Program-made: the position numbers and the translations under genes
Part shown: piece after piece, positions 1-9,209 of the stretch
Layout of the letters: the number at the start of each line of letters is the position of its first letter
Numbering within the stretch: position 1 is the stretch's first letter
Assembly: GCA_030698225.1 (NCBI GenBank)
Contig: JAUYNR010000107.1
Coordinates: 28,406 to 92,405, forward strand
Direction of reading: 5' to 3'
Source of the DNA: Oxalobacteraceae bacterium
GTDB taxonomy: Bacteria > Pseudomonadota > Gammaproteobacteria > Burkholderiales > Burkholderiaceae_D
Length of the DNA: 64,000 bases
The notes under the pieces: generated by a model
Told to the model about the DNA's origin: nothing
What the model saw: the letters and a program-made list of their open reading frames with translations, nothing else
Databases searched by the model: none

Positions 1-946
1 TCAAGAACCTTCTTGATGCGCGCAGCATCAGGTGAACAGAGTCTTTCAAGTCCGACAGCGATGTTCCGCAACGCAAGCGCTTCAAGCCACTCGCAGTCGC
101 ATCGGAAACACTGCCCGCATCGGCAAAGATGCTCATGAAGAAGCGAAACGCGCGGCGCCGGTACGGGCGCGGCAGTGCCGCGTAGTCGCGCGCATACTTC
201 TTCAGAATGCGCCGGTGTCCCTGGATCACCGAGCGTGGGTTGGTTGAAATCCGCACCTTGTCGGACGCGCTTATCAAGTAGCACACCGCGTATTCGCGCA
301 AGCAATGCACCGATGCACGCCTGGTCAGGCGGATGAACAAGTCCCAGTCCTGGCAACTGCGAAATGATTCGTCGAGTGCCCCGACGTCGATGAGCAGGGA
401 CTTGCGCACGACAATATTCGAAAAGGTGCCGATAAAGTTCGTTACCAGCATCTCGTCAAAGCACTCGCCCTCGATCTCGGGATTGACGCGCAAGGTTTCC
501 GTGCCGGCGTCATCGACACAGGACAGCCAGGTATAGCTGAGTCCCCATTTCGGACCAAGCGTCCGCAAGGTCGCAATCTGCTTTTCCAGCTTGTCCGGCA
601 GCCAGTGGTCATCGCTATCGAGGAAGGCGACGAACTCGCCTTGCGCGACCCGGATGCCGGTATTGCGTGCAACCGCCCCGCCCTGGTTCGTGTCATGGGC
701 CAGATAGCGGATGCGGGAGTCGGAAATGCTCGCAACCTGGGCCCGGGTATCGTCGCTCGATGCATCGTCGACGACAATGATTTCGAAGTCGGCGAAGGTC
801 TGATCCAGTGCGCTGCGCAGGCATTGCGCAATGCAGTAGCCGCGGTTGTACGAGGGGATGATAATGCTTACGACAGGTACGACAGGCGTGGCAGACATGC
901 GCAATCCTTCCCCGGTGATTCCGGTAATAGCGTCGGCGGTGTTCAT
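1..946 (-). CDS. Family 2 glycosyltransferase (partial, runs off left edge)
   Basis: This is an open frame of 315 codons with no stop before position 1, so the C-terminus is missing. The protein should transfer a sugar from a nucleotide donor onto a lipid-linked exopolysaccharide intermediate at the cytoplasmic face. A GT-A nucleotide-binding start (VSIIIPSYNRG), a VVDDASSDDT segment, the metal-binding FLDSDDHW and a CQDWDLF segment resembling the catalytic base region are all visible. The ATG at 946 overlaps the upstream gene's TGA (ATGA), implying translational coupling; an internal ATG at 898 sits closer to the conserved domain and is the alternative start. It is the last visible gene of the minus-strand EPS operon. 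Donor and acceptor sugars cannot be read from the sequence. Confidence 0.85.
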   Translation of the reverse strand, partial: MNTADAITGITGEGLRMSATPVVPVVSIIIPSYNRGYCIAQCLRSALDQTFADFEIIVVDDASSDDTRAQVASISDSRIRYLAHDTNQGGAVARNTGIRVAQGEFVAFLDSDDHWLPDKLEKQIATLRTLGPKWGLSYTWLSCVDDAGTETLRVNPEIEGECFDEMLVTNFIGTFSNIVVRKSLLIDVGALDESFRSCQDWDLFIRLTRRASVHCLREYAVCYLISASDKVRISTNPRSVIQGHRRILKKYARDYAALPRPYRRRAFRFFMSIFADAGSVSDATASGLKRLRCGTSLSDLKDSVHLMLRASRRFL

Positions 947-2040
947 GGGAACAGCCCGGACGGCTTGAGCATCAAGATCGGCTGCTTTTTGAGACCGTGC
1001 AGCATCCAGGAACTGATCGTGTTTGATTCTGCCGGACGCACGCCATGGCGCATCGCGTAGGAACACGAGCGCGCGGCCATCGTTGCCTTTGCCCGGGCGG
1101 AAATGACCTTGCGAAAAGCCAATTCGCGCTCCAGCTCTTCGCTGGCCGGCACGATCTTCAGCAAGACCTGGCGCAGCGCTGCATATTCTGCAGAAAAATC
1201 GGTCTGTCCCTCGATCTCGAACAGGCGCTCGCCATGGTTGCAAAACGGTGCCGGATCAAACTGCGCCACTCCATGCAAGATAGAGACGGATTCGGCAAGA
1301 TAGCGGGAGATATTCAGCGCCACCTGCATCTGCGCCAGGTGTTTGGTGGCCCCGACGTTGGCGCCATGCCAGCGGTACTTGATCAGGCCGCGGTCGATAT
1401 TCATGCACGGTGCAACCAGTGCCAATTGTCCGAACAGGAAGTAATCTTCCGCCAGCCCCGGAACTTGCATCCGTCGCCCGGCCGGCACCGCGCCGATGAA
1501 ATCCTCGCCGTAGCGCACACCCGGCCCCCCCGCCCTGCCCAGGCGACGCATCCCATCGAGCCGCAGCGCGGCCGCTGGATGGCAGATCGGCGTGCGAAAC
1601 AATGCCCCCGCTGCTACTCCATGGCGTCCGGTTGGCATATCGATTTTCCCGATCGTCCTGCCACCCGCATCAATGACGTCGCCCAGCGAGCCGGCCACCA
1701 CCAGTGCGCTGTCGGCCTCAAACGTGCGTGCCAACACTTCCATGCGGTCCGGCAGCGAGACATCGTCGGCATCCTGGCGCAACACATATTTGCAGTCGCA
1801 CAGATCCAGACCGCAGTTGAGCAAACCGGACAATCCCTGCGCTTCAGGGAAGGAGCGCACGATGACTCTTGCATCGCGTTCGGCATAAGTTTTTGCCAGT
1901 GCAACACTGCCATCGGTCGAGCCATGATCGAGAACGATCAGGCGCCAGTCCTTGAAAGTCTGGTGCACGATACTGTCGATCGCCTCGGCAAGAAACGCGA
2001 TGCCGTTTTTTACCGGCAGCAATACGTCAAAAGTGGCCAT
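943..2040 (-). CDS. Family 2 glycosyltransferase
   Basis: This is a 365-residue GT-A fold glycosyltransferase. Near the N-terminus it has DVLLPVKNG followed by DAIDS-type helix residues and VLDHGSTDGS. The DxD-type metal site is RQDADD near residue 90, and a downstream AEDYFLF resembles the ED catalytic region. Its ATG lies directly next to the stop codon of the upstream flippase gene, with no gap, and its own stop overlaps the next glycosyltransferase start, so the three genes form one translationally coupled unit. The role is addition of a sugar to the exopolysaccharide repeat unit; the sugar is unknown. No transmembrane segment is evident. Confidence 0.88.
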   Translation of the reverse strand: MATFDVLLPVKNGIAFLAEAIDSIVHQTFKDWRLIVLDHGSTDGSVALAKTYAERDARVIVRSFPEAQGLSGLLNCGLDLCDCKYVLRQDADDVSLPDRMEVLARTFEADSALVVAGSLGDVIDAGGRTIGKIDMPTGRHGVAAGALFRTPICHPAAALRLDGMRRLGRAGGPGVRYGEDFIGAVPAGRRMQVPGLAEDYFLFGQLALVAPCMNIDRGLIKYRWHGANVGATKHLAQMQVALNISRYLAESVSILHGVAQFDPAPFCNHGERLFEIEGQTDFSAEYAALRQVLLKIVPASEELERELAFRKVISARAKATMAARSCSYAMRHGVRPAESNTISSWMLHGLKKQPILMLKPSGLFP

Positions 2041-3483
2041 TTATCCCTCTACTTTCTTCTGAAATCCTAAAAACGAGCGCAGGCTGATCAGATGCGGACG
2101 CAACAGCAATAGACTTGCCACGGCATACGTCGCAGCGCCAATGGCGACCATTATCAGAAATGCCAGCAACGCGTTATGGACGGAAGCCGAGACGGTTTTC
2201 TCCATCGCAATCACCACGCCGGCCATGAAAACCGAGGCCCCAACGGCTGGCGCGATACAGCGCATCAGCGCGCCCAAACTGATGCCTATCATGCGTCCGC
2301 TGAAATACAGCGCCGGTATTGCATTGAGTATGTTGGCCGCCAGATATGCGGCTGCCACACCTTCGATACCCCAGCGGGCACCGACAACAAAGGCGGCAAC
2401 CTGCAACGCCGCCCCCAGCAGGCCCAGCCGTAACATCAGACCGGTACTGCCGCGTGACATCAGTACCGTGCCGGTGGTGCTGACTAAGGACTGGATGAAA
2501 CCGACTGGTGCCAGCCAGGCAAGAATAACGGCCGATGCGTGCCATTTTTCACCCAGCAACAGGTTTACAAAAGGCTCCCTGAGGGCAAACAAACCGGCCA
2601 TCAGCGGTGCAGTCAGGAAGGCGATGAAGCCGACCGCCTTCAGATACAGGCGGGCCACATCGGCGACCGCATCTTGCTTGCGGCTCATGATCGGGTACAG
2701 CACGCGCGATACGACAAAGGTCATGTTCTGCAGTGGGAACAGCATCACCCGGTACGCCATCGAATAGACTCCCAATACCGCGGTGCCGAGAATTCTGCCG
2801 ATGACCATGCTGTCGGCGTTACGGGAAAAATACAACACGACATTGAACAGGGACAGATTTCCGCTGAAGCGGGCGATCGATTTGAACGCCTGTGCGCTCC
2901 AATGCATACCAGGGCGAAAGGTCGAACGCAGCACGATGATGGAGGTCGATACCAGGGTTGCAGCAATAATCTGAAATACCAGGCTAAGCACACCGGCGCC
3001 GCGCCAGGCCAGCAGCAGCGCGACCGCCAGGCCGGCTAGTGAGGCGACAATCTCCGCTGTGGCTACGATCGAGAATTTCGATTCACGTTCAAGTAATGCC
3101 TGGTGCAACACGCTCAGGCCAGTCATCGGAAACACAAACGCCAGCAGATACAGCACGTTGGCCAGTCCCGCCTCATGAAAAACATCTGCCATCAGCGGTG
3201 CTGCGACAGCAATCAGGACCCCGATCAACAGGCCCAGACCCACATTGGTCCAGTGGACCGTACTTGCCATCACCGGCGAAACATCTTTGGCCTGAATCAC
3301 GGCGGCAGCCGTTCCCATGTCCCGAAAGAGATAGGCAAGATTGGTCACGATGGCCGCCAATGCCATCAGGCCATACGCTTCGGGCGCCAGCAATCGCGCC
3401 AGAACGGTCATGCTGACCAATTGCGACACTACCCTGGCCGCTTGCGACAGCGCGACCCATCGTGCATTTGAAATTGTGGACAA
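2041..3483 (-). CDS. Wzx-type lipopolysaccharide/O-unit flippase (MOP superfamily)
   Basis: This 480-residue polytopic membrane protein has about 12-14 hydrophobic segments and an N-terminal region typical of the polysaccharide flippase family (ARWVALSQAARVVSQL, then LLAPEAYGLMALAAIV). Members translocate undecaprenyl-diphosphate-linked repeat units across the inner membrane. A central positive segment (FRPGMHWSAQAFKSI) and the C-terminal hydrophobic domain match the WzxC-like subgroup in length and layout. It heads a three-gene block with two glycosyltransferases and follows a 306-bp non-coding stretch. Whether it pairs with a Wzy polymerase is open, because none is visible here. Confidence 0.88.
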   Translation of the reverse strand: MSTISNARWVALSQAARVVSQLVSMTVLARLLAPEAYGLMALAAIVTNLAYLFRDMGTAAAVIQAKDVSPVMASTVHWTNVGLGLLIGVLIAVAAPLMADVFHEAGLANVLYLLAFVFPMTGLSVLHQALLERESKFSIVATAEIVASLAGLAVALLLAWRGAGVLSLVFQIIAATLVSTSIIVLRSTFRPGMHWSAQAFKSIARFSGNLSLFNVVLYFSRNADSMVIGRILGTAVLGVYSMAYRVMLFPLQNMTFVVSRVLYPIMSRKQDAVADVARLYLKAVGFIAFLTAPLMAGLFALREPFVNLLLGEKWHASAVILAWLAPVGFIQSLVSTTGTVLMSRGSTGLMLRLGLLGAALQVAAFVVGARWGIEGVAAAYLAANILNAIPALYFSGRMIGISLGALMRCIAPAVGASVFMAGVVIAMEKTVSASVHNALLAFLIMVAIGAATYAVASLLLLRPHLISLRSFLGFQKKVEG

Positions 3484-3540
3484 CGTTTATCCCTTATTTT
3501 GTCTGTGTGAATGAGGCTACGCATGTGCATCATGGCGGAA

Positions 3541-3575
3541 AGCAATGTCACGAAAAACACGAAAGGCACGAAGAA
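3541..3575 (+). repeat. CACGAAA interspersed repeat, copy 1
   Basis: AGCAATGTCACGAAAAACAC is followed by GAAAGGCACGAAG. The same string recurs near 24044-24078 and 30041-30072 (both inverted), 37005-37040, and 37139-37157 (inverted). The consensus is AGCAATGTCCACGAAAAxCA then CGAAAGxCACGAAA. Confidence 0.75.
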
Positions 3576-3639
3576 AGTGGTAATGGAGTGCGTTTCGAAA
3601 CAGCTGCCAGCTTGCCAGGCGAGGGTTCGCCGCCTATCT

Positions 3640-3725
3640 AATACTGGATTATGTATATTTTATTGTCGCAATGAAAATATGCGGGAAACACTATAAAATT
3701 CTACATACTCCTTGTTTTTTAAATT
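3640..3725 (+). repeat. GCGG/TACTCC A+T-rich interspersed element, copy a
   Basis: CGCA begins at 3667, GCGG at 3681 (14 bases later) and TACTCC at 3706 (25 bases after GCGG). The same spacing recurs at three other sites in the window. The CGCA...TGCG arms form a short inverted repeat around an A+T-rich loop, and a run of T follows TACTCC. Confidence 0.65.
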
Positions 3726-3789
3726 CTTCGTGTTCTGCAGCCGGTTCGTGGCCGGCGCGGGCAATGCATAGCATCAGCTGTGTAATTTC

Positions 3790-4761
3790 CTATCTGCACA
3801 GTTTCCGTTTGACGGTGGAAATTCGTGTGTGGAGAGACGGAGGAACCCACATTTCATAAAGCTGCCTGGGATCGGGTAAGCGGCCCAGGCTGATCAACAG
3901 AAAGAATATATTTTTATATTCCGGACGCAACTTGATCGCTTTGCATACCGCAAAATATCCGCACAAAATATTGTAAAAACGTCTAACTAAATCACGCAGA
4001 ATCGGCGCAACCTGCACCCTATTAATCTTGCAGTAGGATGCAATCGATTCCAGCGTGCGCAGATAGCCAAGCGCATTGCGTTTTGATTTCGGCAGCGTCA
4101 TCGTCGATTCCGGACGAATTCGACGTCGGAAGAAAACCTTGTCGAGACAGTGCGACACACCGGCACAACAACTGAGGCGCATGATGATCTCTTCGTCTTC
4201 ATGCACGATATTCATGAACGCGAGGCCGTTGTCATCCCACAGGGCTCTTTTTGACAAATACAAGCAGGGACTGGCAAAATAGACATTCTGCCGCAGCATG
4301 AAACCTGTCGCATCAATGCCGGATGGGTATTCCTTGTCGATCTTTCTGTCATACGACGGCATGTATTCAGATCTGCATCCATCATCCAGAAATGACTCGC
4401 CTGAAAAATAAATGATGTCGGTATCGGCATTTTGGCTCACCAATGCATGCATCGATTCGACAAAATCCGCATTCAGCAAATCATCCGCGTCAAAAAAATA
4501 GACATAGTCGCCGCTTGCCTGCGACAAGCCCAAATTTCTGGCGCTTCCTTGCCCGCTGTTCTCGGTATGAAAAATCTTTACCCCGGCGAGATCGCGGTAT
4601 TGGTCGATCAATGCTCCGGTGCTATCGGTACTACCGTCATTGACGATAATAATTTCATGGAAAGTTTCAGTCTGATTCAGCAAGGAATCGATCGCCGAGG
4701 CGACATAATTTTCCACGTTGTAGGCCGGTACGATGGCGGTGATTCTGATTTTATTTTGCAT
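3790..4761 (-). CDS. Family 2 glycosyltransferase
   Basis: This is a 323-residue cytoplasmic GT-A glycosyltransferase. The N-terminus has ITAIVPAYNVENYV, then IIIVNDGSTDST, SGQGSARNLG and the DxD site FFDADD near residue 95. A VHEDEEIIMRL segment near residue 185 supplies the usual ED catalytic region. The C-terminal third is rich in basic and aromatic residues and may contact the membrane. It lies 84 bp downstream of the acyltransferase gene, in the same direction, within the EPS locus. Its A+T content is higher than that of its neighbours, which is common for sugar-specific EPS genes acquired separately. The sugar specificity is unknown. Confidence 0.88.
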   Translation of the reverse strand: MQNKIRITAIVPAYNVENYVASAIDSLLNQTETFHEIIIVNDGSTDSTGALIDQYRDLAGVKIFHTENSGQGSARNLGLSQASGDYVYFFDADDLLNADFVESMHALVSQNADTDIIYFSGESFLDDGCRSEYMPSYDRKIDKEYPSGIDATGFMLRQNVYFASPCLYLSKRALWDDNGLAFMNIVHEDEEIIMRLSCCAGVSHCLDKVFFRRRIRPESTMTLPKSKRNALGYLRTLESIASYCKINRVQVAPILRDLVRRFYNILCGYFAVCKAIKLRPEYKNIFFLLISLGRLPDPRQLYEMWVPPSLHTRISTVKRKLCR

Positions 4762-4845
4762 TTTTCAATCCATCGCTACCAATGGAACTGTTCATCAAAT
4801 TTTTTAGTCGCAGCGCACCATGCGCTTGCCTTCTGCTGCCTGGTC

Positions 4846-5859
4846 TCATCGAATACCCTTGCTTGCTGCAAGGTCGGCGGCCCCAAACGGTTTTTTAGTT
4901 GCTGGCAATCCAAGAAAAAATCGTGCAGTGAGCGGCGACATCTTGAACAGCTGATGGATCAGGTAACACACCAGCAGAGCCACCGCGATGCGCGGCAGAG
5001 CCTGCGAGATGCCGAGTTTTTTTGCCATCATCAGTTGCACAAATTGGTGCAGGAACATGATCGTCATCGACGCGCCGCCAATCGCCGCCAGGCCGCGCCC
5101 GAGAATATTCGATTGCAGATGCCGGGCAATGATTGCCAGTACCGCCACACACGCCAGCGCGCTAATGAACGTGACGACAGGGAATCCGTAGTCGGTAGCC
5201 TTGATATCGAAAACATTGTGGTAACCGAATACATTGAGTGCCACCGCAGTCAGCGCGACGACCACAAATACCGGCGCAAATTTGGCAATATCGCGAGAGC
5301 GCGCCCAATAGCCGATGCAGTAAAACGGCGCGGCAATCAGTACCGCGTTGGCGCTCCAGGGTAGCCACAACGGACGAAACAGCAACGCATTCAGGTAGGC
5401 GCATACCAGCATCACAGCGCAGATCAGCGCACAGCGCTGCAGCGAGTATCTGCGCAACAGGAAGTGCATTAGCTGCTGCATCAGAAAATAACTGGTTACA
5501 AACCAGAATACCGCAGCAAAGCCGGTCAGAAGTTGCCCCCCAACCAACATCGGCTTGATCAATTCGGTCTGCAGCCAGGCAGCGGTCCATCGCTGATCAG
5601 GAAACGCAACAAGTAGTTCCAACGGCCACAAAATCAGCAAGAAGCTCAGGTACGGCAGCAGCAAGCTGTGCGCTTTCGCCTTCAAGTATGTGCGCTGCGA
5701 GATATTCGTGTTGTGAAGCCAGCCGCCGAGCAAGAAGAACAAGGGCATGTGGAACATGAAAATCGTATTCCACAGCAATCGGTTATACGTAATGTGTCCC
5801 ACCACCACAGAGATGATGCCCAGGCCCTTCAATACGTCTATCCAGATCTGCCTTTTCAT
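4846..5859 (-). CDS. Acyltransferase family 3 (EPS O-acyltransferase)
   Basis: This protein of about 337 residues has roughly ten transmembrane segments and resembles the acyltransferase_3 family (OafA/NolL/WecH type), which moves acyl groups, usually acetyl, onto sugars. The family signature is visible: WIDVLKGLGIISVVVGH near the N-terminus with the conserved His, then FHMPLFFLLGG in the next segment, and MFLHQFVQL near the C-terminus. The open frame extends 32 codons upstream to a TTG at 5955 directly against the epsG stop, but that extension is hydrophilic and unlike the family. The ATG at 5859, immediately before the conserved domain, is preferred. Within the EPS locus it probably decorates the repeat unit. 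Confidence 0.85.
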   Translation of the reverse strand: MKRQIWIDVLKGLGIISVVVGHITYNRLLWNTIFMFHMPLFFLLGGWLHNTNISQRTYLKAKAHSLLLPYLSFLLILWPLELLVAFPDQRWTAAWLQTELIKPMLVGGQLLTGFAAVFWFVTSYFLMQQLMHFLLRRYSLQRCALICAVMLVCAYLNALLFRPLWLPWSANAVLIAAPFYCIGYWARSRDIAKFAPVFVVVALTAVALNVFGYHNVFDIKATDYGFPVVTFISALACVAVLAIIARHLQSNILGRGLAAIGGASMTIMFLHQFVQLMMAKKLGISQALPRIAVALLVCYLIHQLFKMSPLTARFFLGLPATKKPFGAADLAASKGIR

Positions 5860-5955
5860 TGACAGCGCGCCACAACTATGGCGTTGCCCGATCCACAAGC
5901 GCGCGCCAACAGCGATTTCGGCACCGCCAAAAACGATCCAGGGCCGCTGCAGCAA

Positions 5956-6861
5956 TCAAAACTCATTGAGCACCGAACCGACCACGCAGACTCTGGACTG
6001 CTTCATCGAGTCCACCAAATTATGCACCGCCCGAATGCGGCTGACGTTTTTGCGCGCGACCACCAGCGCTGCACCGGTGCGGATCGCGACGCTTTGGGCA
6101 TCCGCGCAAACATCGGTGGCGGGCGTGTCAATCAAAATGACGTCATACCTGCGCTCCAACTCCTGCAGCAATTGCTGGAACACCGGCCGGGCCAGCAGTT
6201 CCTGCGGATTCGGCGGTACGACACCGGCCGACAGCACGGAAAGATCGATCATCGACGGAATGCGCGTAATGGCGTCGATATTGCTGCGGCCGGAAAGAAT
6301 AGCGGACAGGCCATTGCGGTTTGGCAGGCCGAACAATGCGTGCTGGCGCGGGTTGCGCATGTCGGCGTCGATCAGCAGCGTACGCTCACCGAGTTGCGAG
6401 AACACCACCGCCAGATTCGCAGCGAGAAAGCTGCGGCCTTCATTGCGTTCCGGGCTGGTGATCGCGAGCGAAGTGTGCTTTTCCGCGCTATCGAACCAGC
6501 GCAGCATGAGCTGGCTGCGCAGTGCGCGCAGCGCTTCGACCTGTGTGCTAAAGGGATCGTAGGCTGCGACCAGCTCATGGCTGGCCTGACTTTGGCCTTT
6601 TAACAAATAGGGAAAATCGAACTGGCGCGAAAGTCCCAGTTCGACGTCGGCCTGTGTCAATAAACCCAGGCCGACCGCAGTTTCTCCGAAGCGCTGACCA
6701 TGCTCGCGCTGCAGGCGCAGAATTTTTTCTGCGTTATCTGCACTGAGACGCCCGGCCTCGATGAGAATCGCGCCGATCGAACGATGCGACGAGTCGGCGG
6801 CTTCTTTGCCTGAGAATTCTAAAACGGTGCTGGCTTTGACCGGTGCATTGGGATCTATCAT
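5956..6861 (-). CDS. epsG: EpsG-type chain-length tyrosine kinase/ATPase
   Basis: This 301-residue BY-kinase-like protein resembles the EpsG family that partners an EpsF/Wzz-type polymerase co-factor in exopolysaccharide export. The N-terminal ~100 residues form a MshE/GspE-N-like region (SIGAILIEAGRLSADNAEK). The P-loop ATPase follows: a Walker-A-like SPERNEGRS, Walker A' LLIDADMRNP, and Walker B VILIDTPATD. The Walker A lysine of most BY-kinases is an arginine here, and the C-terminus ends VGSVLNEF without the usual tyrosine cluster. The ATG at 6861 has GGAG seven bases upstream; an upstream ATG at 6900 overlaps epsF and is less likely. I recall the Arg variant as frequent in EpsG proteins but have not checked this. 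Confidence 0.85.
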   Translation of the reverse strand: MIDPNAPVKASTVLEFSGKEAADSSHRSIGAILIEAGRLSADNAEKILRLQREHGQRFGETAVGLGLLTQADVELGLSRQFDFPYLLKGQSQASHELVAAYDPFSTQVEALRALRSQLMLRWFDSAEKHTSLAITSPERNEGRSFLAANLAVVFSQLGERTLLIDADMRNPRQHALFGLPNRNGLSAILSGRSNIDAITRIPSMIDLSVLSAGVVPPNPQELLARPVFQQLLQELERRYDVILIDTPATDVCADAQSVAIRTGAALVVARKNVSRIRAVHNLVDSMKQSRVCVVGSVLNEF

Positions 6862-6889
6862 TTTTTCTCCAGGATGGTTGCTGCCGCGA

Positions 6890-8311
6890 TTAGCTGGCAA
6901 CCGATGAACCGATTGGCGGATCGCGCCGCGTGAGCGCCTGCTTGTTCGATTGTCGGCGCGCCACTGCGTTGGATTTCTTTATTACGCCAAGTACCGCAAG
7001 CCCGTCCGCTCCGGCCAAATCCGCAGCTGAACGCACGCGCCTGTCGAGCAGTTCAAGAATCACGGCGCTACCGATACCGAGCAATGCACCGACAGCGATT
7101 GCCATCAAGGTATTGAGCAAGAGATTCGGACCGAACGGCTTGAGCGGAGCCAGTGCAGGGGTAAGCACGGCGATATCGGATTGGTTCGACTGTCCCTCAA
7201 GATTGGTCAGCGTCAAGCGCTGCGAGATGGTCTCGTAGGCGCGCTGCGCACTATCCACGTCTCTGCTGAGTACGGCCAATTCATCGCGGGTGCGATTGAG
7301 CTGCAGTACCTTGAGCTTTTGCGCTGCCAGTGCACCACGGATCTCAGCTCCGCGTTGCTGCTGGATGGCGGCATTGCTGCCGATCACATTCGCGGCGGCG
7401 CTGATTTGCGCGTTCAGATCTGCGCGCAGCTTGTCTGCTTCGGCCTTGGCGCTCTGGTATTGCGGATGGTTTTTATCCAGTCTTTGCGCGATCTCGGAGA
7501 ACTTCGATTCGGCATTACCCAGTCCCATCTTGAGATTCTGGATCAGCGGATTGCTCGCGACATCGGGAGAATCGGCAGCGTTCCCCTTGGCCAGGCGCTG
7601 ACGCGATGACGCCTCCATCGCTTCTCCCTGGGCTGCCACCAATTGACTGGAAAGCTGGTTCAGACGCATTGATTCGACATCGAGGCTCTTGTCGGCGTTG
7701 ACAATGCCGTTGTCCTGCTGATACTTGGAGAGCTTTTTTTGAGCGGCTTCATAATTGTCGCGCAACAGCTTGACCTGATCGTTGAAATAGACCGAGGTCT
7801 TCTTCGATGGATCGACCTTCAGTTTGACGATCACCTGTTGATAGGCGTCACCGAAAGCGTTGGCAATCCGCGCTGCCGACTGCGGATCCAGGCTCGTATA
7901 AGTGATACTGAGGACGCTGCTCTCACGCGACGGTGCAATCTCAAGCTTGCCCAGCAGTGCCGCAGCCACCCAGTCGCGGATGTTGCCATTGCTTGCGGCA
8001 GATGCCGCGAAGCTCTTCTTTACGTCCTCGCCTTCAGCTAGTTTAAGCGTATCGACCACTTTCAATGCGACGCTCATGCTTTTCACGATTTCGATCTGCG
8101 TGGACATATAGCCTGGCATCAATTGCGACGGCATGGCGTTCCCGGTCACAGGATCGGTGCCCTTGTAGTTGAGCACCAGCGATGTAGTTGCCTTGTAGGT
8201 CTTCTGCTTTAGCAGGGTCACGGTAACGGTCGTTGCCACCGTCACGATGAGCGCGAGCAGGATGATCTTGTAGTGGGCACGCAAGATCAGCAAGAACTGG
8301 GATAAATTCAT
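6890..8311 (-). CDS. epsF: EpsF-type chain length determinant (Wzz/PCP family)
   Basis: This is a 473-residue polysaccharide co-polymerase. It has a short cytoplasmic N-terminus, a first transmembrane helix near residues 15-33, a long periplasmic domain rich in coiled coil (roughly 190-370), and a second transmembrane helix near residues 405-430 followed by a basic cytoplasmic tail. GPNLLLNTLMAIAVGALLGI marks the second helix. Such proteins set polymer length together with a BY-kinase, here the downstream epsG gene. The gene lies 43 bp downstream of epsE in the conserved order epsD-epsE-epsF-epsG. Confidence 0.9.
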   Translation of the reverse strand: MNLSQFLLILRAHYKIILLALIVTVATTVTVTLLKQKTYKATTSLVLNYKGTDPVTGNAMPSQLMPGYMSTQIEIVKSMSVALKVVDTLKLAEGEDVKKSFAASAASNGNIRDWVAAALLGKLEIAPSRESSVLSITYTSLDPQSAARIANAFGDAYQQVIVKLKVDPSKKTSVYFNDQVKLLRDNYEAAQKKLSKYQQDNGIVNADKSLDVESMRLNQLSSQLVAAQGEAMEASSRQRLAKGNAADSPDVASNPLIQNLKMGLGNAESKFSEIAQRLDKNHPQYQSAKAEADKLRADLNAQISAAANVIGSNAAIQQQRGAEIRGALAAQKLKVLQLNRTRDELAVLSRDVDSAQRAYETISQRLTLTNLEGQSNQSDIAVLTPALAPLKPFGPNLLLNTLMAIAVGALLGIGSAVILELLDRRVRSAADLAGADGLAVLGVIKKSNAVARRQSNKQALTRRDPPIGSSVAS

Positions 8312-8354
8312 TGGCGGGTCCTTAAATCATGATGACTGGTTGCGGACGTGTGCA

Positions 8355-9152
8355 TCAGAACCAGCTTTCTTTAACGTAAATTACGTCATCCATTTCAACT
8401 AAATTTTCGAGGTCGGCTCTAAATTCCTTCACCTTGCCGTCTGCATCGCGTCGTTTGACGCGAATGCCGCGCTCGGTACCACGCGCAGTCAGTCCGCCAC
8501 CGACCGACAACACTTGCTGTACCGTCATGTTGCGCTCCAGGCGATAAGGACCGGGCTTTTGAACCTCACCGTAGACATAAAATTTGGGTGCTCGCTCGAC
8601 GTACACGACATCATCTGTCTTCAAGTCCAGATCTTTTTTCAAATTGCCTGAGCGCACCATCTCGATCAGGTCGACTACTTCTTTTTGGCTCTGTCCATCG
8701 CGCTTGCGAATCAAGGAAACTTTGTCGCCGCCATCCGTTGCTACGCCCCCGGCAAGAGCCAGAATGTCGATCAGGCTGTGCTTGCCGTCGATCGGATAGC
8801 GTCCTGGCTTGGCAACCTGGCCAAGCACCGAGACCAGTTGGCTCTGCCGCGATGTGACCAGGATATTGACCTGCGGCTTGAGGACGAAGCCGCCGCTCAT
8901 TAGCAAGCCGGCGATCTCTTTTTCGGCGGCCGGGATGGCAAGACCGCCGACCTTGACCTCACCCACCAATGGAAACGTGATGCCGCCGGTCTGGCTCACT
9001 CGGGTCTCCAGCGACAGATCGGGATTGCCATACACGGAAATTTTCAATACATCGCTCGGGCCGAGCAGAACATCTGCGGCGCTGGCACCGAAACTCCAGG
9101 CGCCCAGCGCCAATACCAATAAGCCCATCATGATCTTTTTCATTTTGTTCAT
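8355..9152 (-). CDS. epsE: EpsE-type polysaccharide export outer membrane protein
   Basis: This 265-residue protein has a Sec signal peptide (about residues 1-25, ending SFGASA). A poly_export domain follows (LGPSDVLKISVYGNPDLS), then two SLBB-type segments, VSVLGQVAKPGRYPIDG and VYGEVQKPGPYRLERN. It is a short Wza relative that should form the periplasmic/outer-membrane channel for exopolysaccharide. It lacks an obvious lipobox and the long C-terminal amphipathic helix of E. coli Wza (about 380 residues), as is usual for the EpsE/XrtB-type group. It lies 57 bp downstream of epsD. Confidence 0.9.
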   Translation of the reverse strand: MNKMKKIMMGLLVLALGAWSFGASAADVLLGPSDVLKISVYGNPDLSLETRVSQTGGITFPLVGEVKVGGLAIPAAEKEIAGLLMSGGFVLKPQVNILVTSRQSQLVSVLGQVAKPGRYPIDGKHSLIDILALAGGVATDGGDKVSLIRKRDGQSQKEVVDLIEMVRSGNLKKDLDLKTDDVVYVERAPKFYVYGEVQKPGPYRLERNMTVQQVLSVGGGLTARGTERGIRVKRRDADGKVKEFRADLENLVEMDDVIYVKESWF

Positions 9153-9209
9153 CCTATGTTTAGTCGATTTTTAGATTTTGCCGCTAGCTGCAAACACAGT
9201 CGGACCGCG

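Larger units (their letters stand above)
3484..3789. other. Intergenic region with two interspersed repeats
   Basis: This 306-bp stretch has no supportable gene. It contains a CACGAAA-type repeat (about 3541-3575) and an A+T-rich GCGG/TACTCC repeat element (about 3640-3725). It separates the flippase-glycosyltransferase block from the upstream EPS genes, so it could hold a promoter for the block, but I see no clear -35/-10 pair on the minus strand. Confidence 0.6.

Noticed and set aside
5860..5955. Longer acyltransferase reading from TTG at 5955
   Set aside because: The additional 32 residues have no family similarity and the ATG at 5859 directly precedes the conserved first helix.
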